From positions 1 to 41,158 of IMG/VR virus record IMGVR_UViG_3300005613_000149: a DNA stretch of 41,158 bases; one strand, written 5' to 3'. Below, piece after piece: positions 40,277-41,158 of this stretch. The first letter of the stretch is position 1. Every line of letters starts with the position of its first letter. The position numbers and the translations under genes were made by a program. A model generated the notes under the pieces. The model did not search any database, was not told the origin of the DNA, and saw only the letters and a list, made by a program, of their open reading frames with translations. The stretch is from a virus.

Positions 40277-41158
40277 TTAGTTATCGTCTGCGTTCAGGTC
40301 AAATGGGTTGCCCCAGTGATTTTGTTGCGTGCCTGACTGCCCATTATTGGTTTCACTGTGTGAGGCAGGAGGCAGTAAGGCTGGACGGCCATTTTCCGAC
40401 TTCAACACAGTTGTTAATTCTCCAATAGCCGACTTAAAACCATCCGCTATTTGTGTAGCGAAAGTGTTTAAATCTGCCTTGGTTACTACTTCTTCTTTGT
40501 GATTTTGTGCTTCATCATTAGCAGCGCTACCTTCAGCTGCGCCAGCTTCTGATGATACAGCTCCAGCAGTTTCTCCCGCAGGGGTTGCAGTTTTGCCAGC
40601 TGCGCCTTCGGTGCTGCTAGTGGCTTCACCTTTTTTGTCAGCATCCTTATTCGCTTCAGCATCGTTGCCCCCTGCATTTGCAGCAGCTGCAACAGCTGCT
40701 TCAGCGTCAGCTTTAACTTTGTCCTTGGCTTTGGCTTCAGCTTCGGCTGCATCAGCTTTTGCTTTAGCCTCTGCATCTGCCTTTGCTTTAGCTTCAACTT
40801 CTGCCGCTGCCTTTGCCTCAGCCTCTGCTTTCTTAGCGTCTCCAGCTTCATTCTTGCTCGTTGGCAATGCTTCCAATTGTGTAGCAAGGCTTGCAAGACC
40901 TTCAGTTAGTTTATCAAGTTGATCCATTTGATTGAGATCATGACTTTGCTCACCCATATCAGCGGTGATACCTTTCAATTCATTGACGCTCTTCATAGCA
41001 TCTTCAGTATTGAAAGTAACAGGGGCAGACGTGACGCCTAGCACACCATTTAATGTTTGCTGTGCAATCTGCAAGTCCTGACTAAGCTTGTCCACGGTTT
41101 CCGCCGCGGGCTCGCCAGATTTGCAGACCGTGATTACGCGACCTACTGTCTCTTGAAC
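40277..41158 (-). CDS. Scaffold-like C-terminus of capsid assembly protein (cut by window edge)
   Basis: The frame is open to the right edge, so the GTG at 41095 is probably internal. The visible 293 residues are a scaffold-type domain: helical coil (TVDKLSQDLQIAQQTLNGVL, then DLNQMDQLDKLTEGLASLAT), a long A/E/K repeat (KAEAEAKAAAEVEAKAKADA and similar, residues about 105-165 of the visible part), an Ala/Gly/Ser spacer, and a final helix KADLNTFATQIADGFKSAIG before a Pro/Asn tail. In many phages such a domain is fused behind a prohead protease (XkdF-like) just before the capsid gene; the protease part would lie beyond the window. Confidence 0.7.
   Translation of the reverse strand, partial: VQETVGRVITVCKSGEPAAETVDKLSQDLQIAQQTLNGVLGVTSAPVTFNTEDAMKSVNELKGITADMGEQSHDLNQMDQLDKLTEGLASLATQLEALPTSKNEAGDAKKAEAEAKAAAEVEAKAKADAEAKAKADAAEAEAKAKDKVKADAEAAVAAAANAGGNDAEANKDADKKGEATSSTEGAAGKTATPAGETAGAVSSEAGAAEGSAANDEAQNHKEEVVTKADLNTFATQIADGFKSAIGELTTVLKSENGRPALLPPASHSETNNGQSGTQQNHWGNPFDLNADDN

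Noticed and set aside
40486-40896. - strand frame rich in Q, K, L and R
   Set aside because: It is the shifted frame of the A/E/K repeat of the scaffold-like protein.

Overview
The window is a stretch of a large double-stranded DNA tailed phage with a contractile tail (myovirus type). It carries a sheath, a T4 gp19-type tube, a tape measure, a gp25/gpJ-type baseplate and an HK97-fold capsid. No integrase, transposase, CRISPR array, rRNA or host-like operon is visible. The host cannot be named from the sequence. A probable Acb2 anti-CBASS gene suggests bacteria that carry cyclic-nucleotide defence.

Layout. Positions 1-1377 (+ strand) are the end of a replication/early module: the C-terminal part of a family A DNA polymerase, two small unknown genes, and an Acb2-family cyclic-nucleotide sponge, all translationally coupled. 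Positions 1378-2352 (+ strand) are an RNA-rich island. It holds a 115-nt structured element with alternative pairings, three tRNA-like genes with oversized anticodon loops, two further hairpin elements ending in T-runs, and a PTH2-type peptidyl-tRNA hydrolase whose conserved N-terminus lies upstream of the first in-frame ATG. From 2353 to the right edge, nearly everything is on the - strand and reads leftward as one late structural programme: scaffold, capsid, decoration-like protein, neck proteins, sheath, tube, tail assembly chaperone with a probable -1 frameshift, tape measure, hub, spike, wedges, then a long run of large receptor-facing fibre and beta-propeller proteins. Two + strand genes interrupt it: an unknown gene at 4060-4512 behind a divergent promoter, and an HNH homing endonuclease at 34291-34746.

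How the genes work together. Scaffold and capsid build the head. The 35-38 kb genes probably close it and join the tail. Tube, sheath, chaperone and tape measure build a tail whose 992-residue ruler suggests roughly 150 nm (inference from the usual 1.5 angstrom per residue). The 20-26 kb genes form the hub, spike and wedge, and the 2.3-20 kb genes form adhesion structures with lectin-like, C1q-like, Ig-like, kelch and propeller domains. The early genes copy DNA, blunt CBASS-type immunity and appear to act on tRNA metabolism.

The most unusual signals are these. (1) A - strand element at 34953-35052 folds as a circularly permuted tRNA: T-arm and 3' acceptor strand first, a 5-nt joint, then the 5' acceptor strand and D-arm. 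(2) The tRNA-likes beside the hydrolase all have enlarged anticodon loops. (3) The hydrolase reading frame may be entered by a +1 shift at a TGAC stop just after a leaderless-type promoter.
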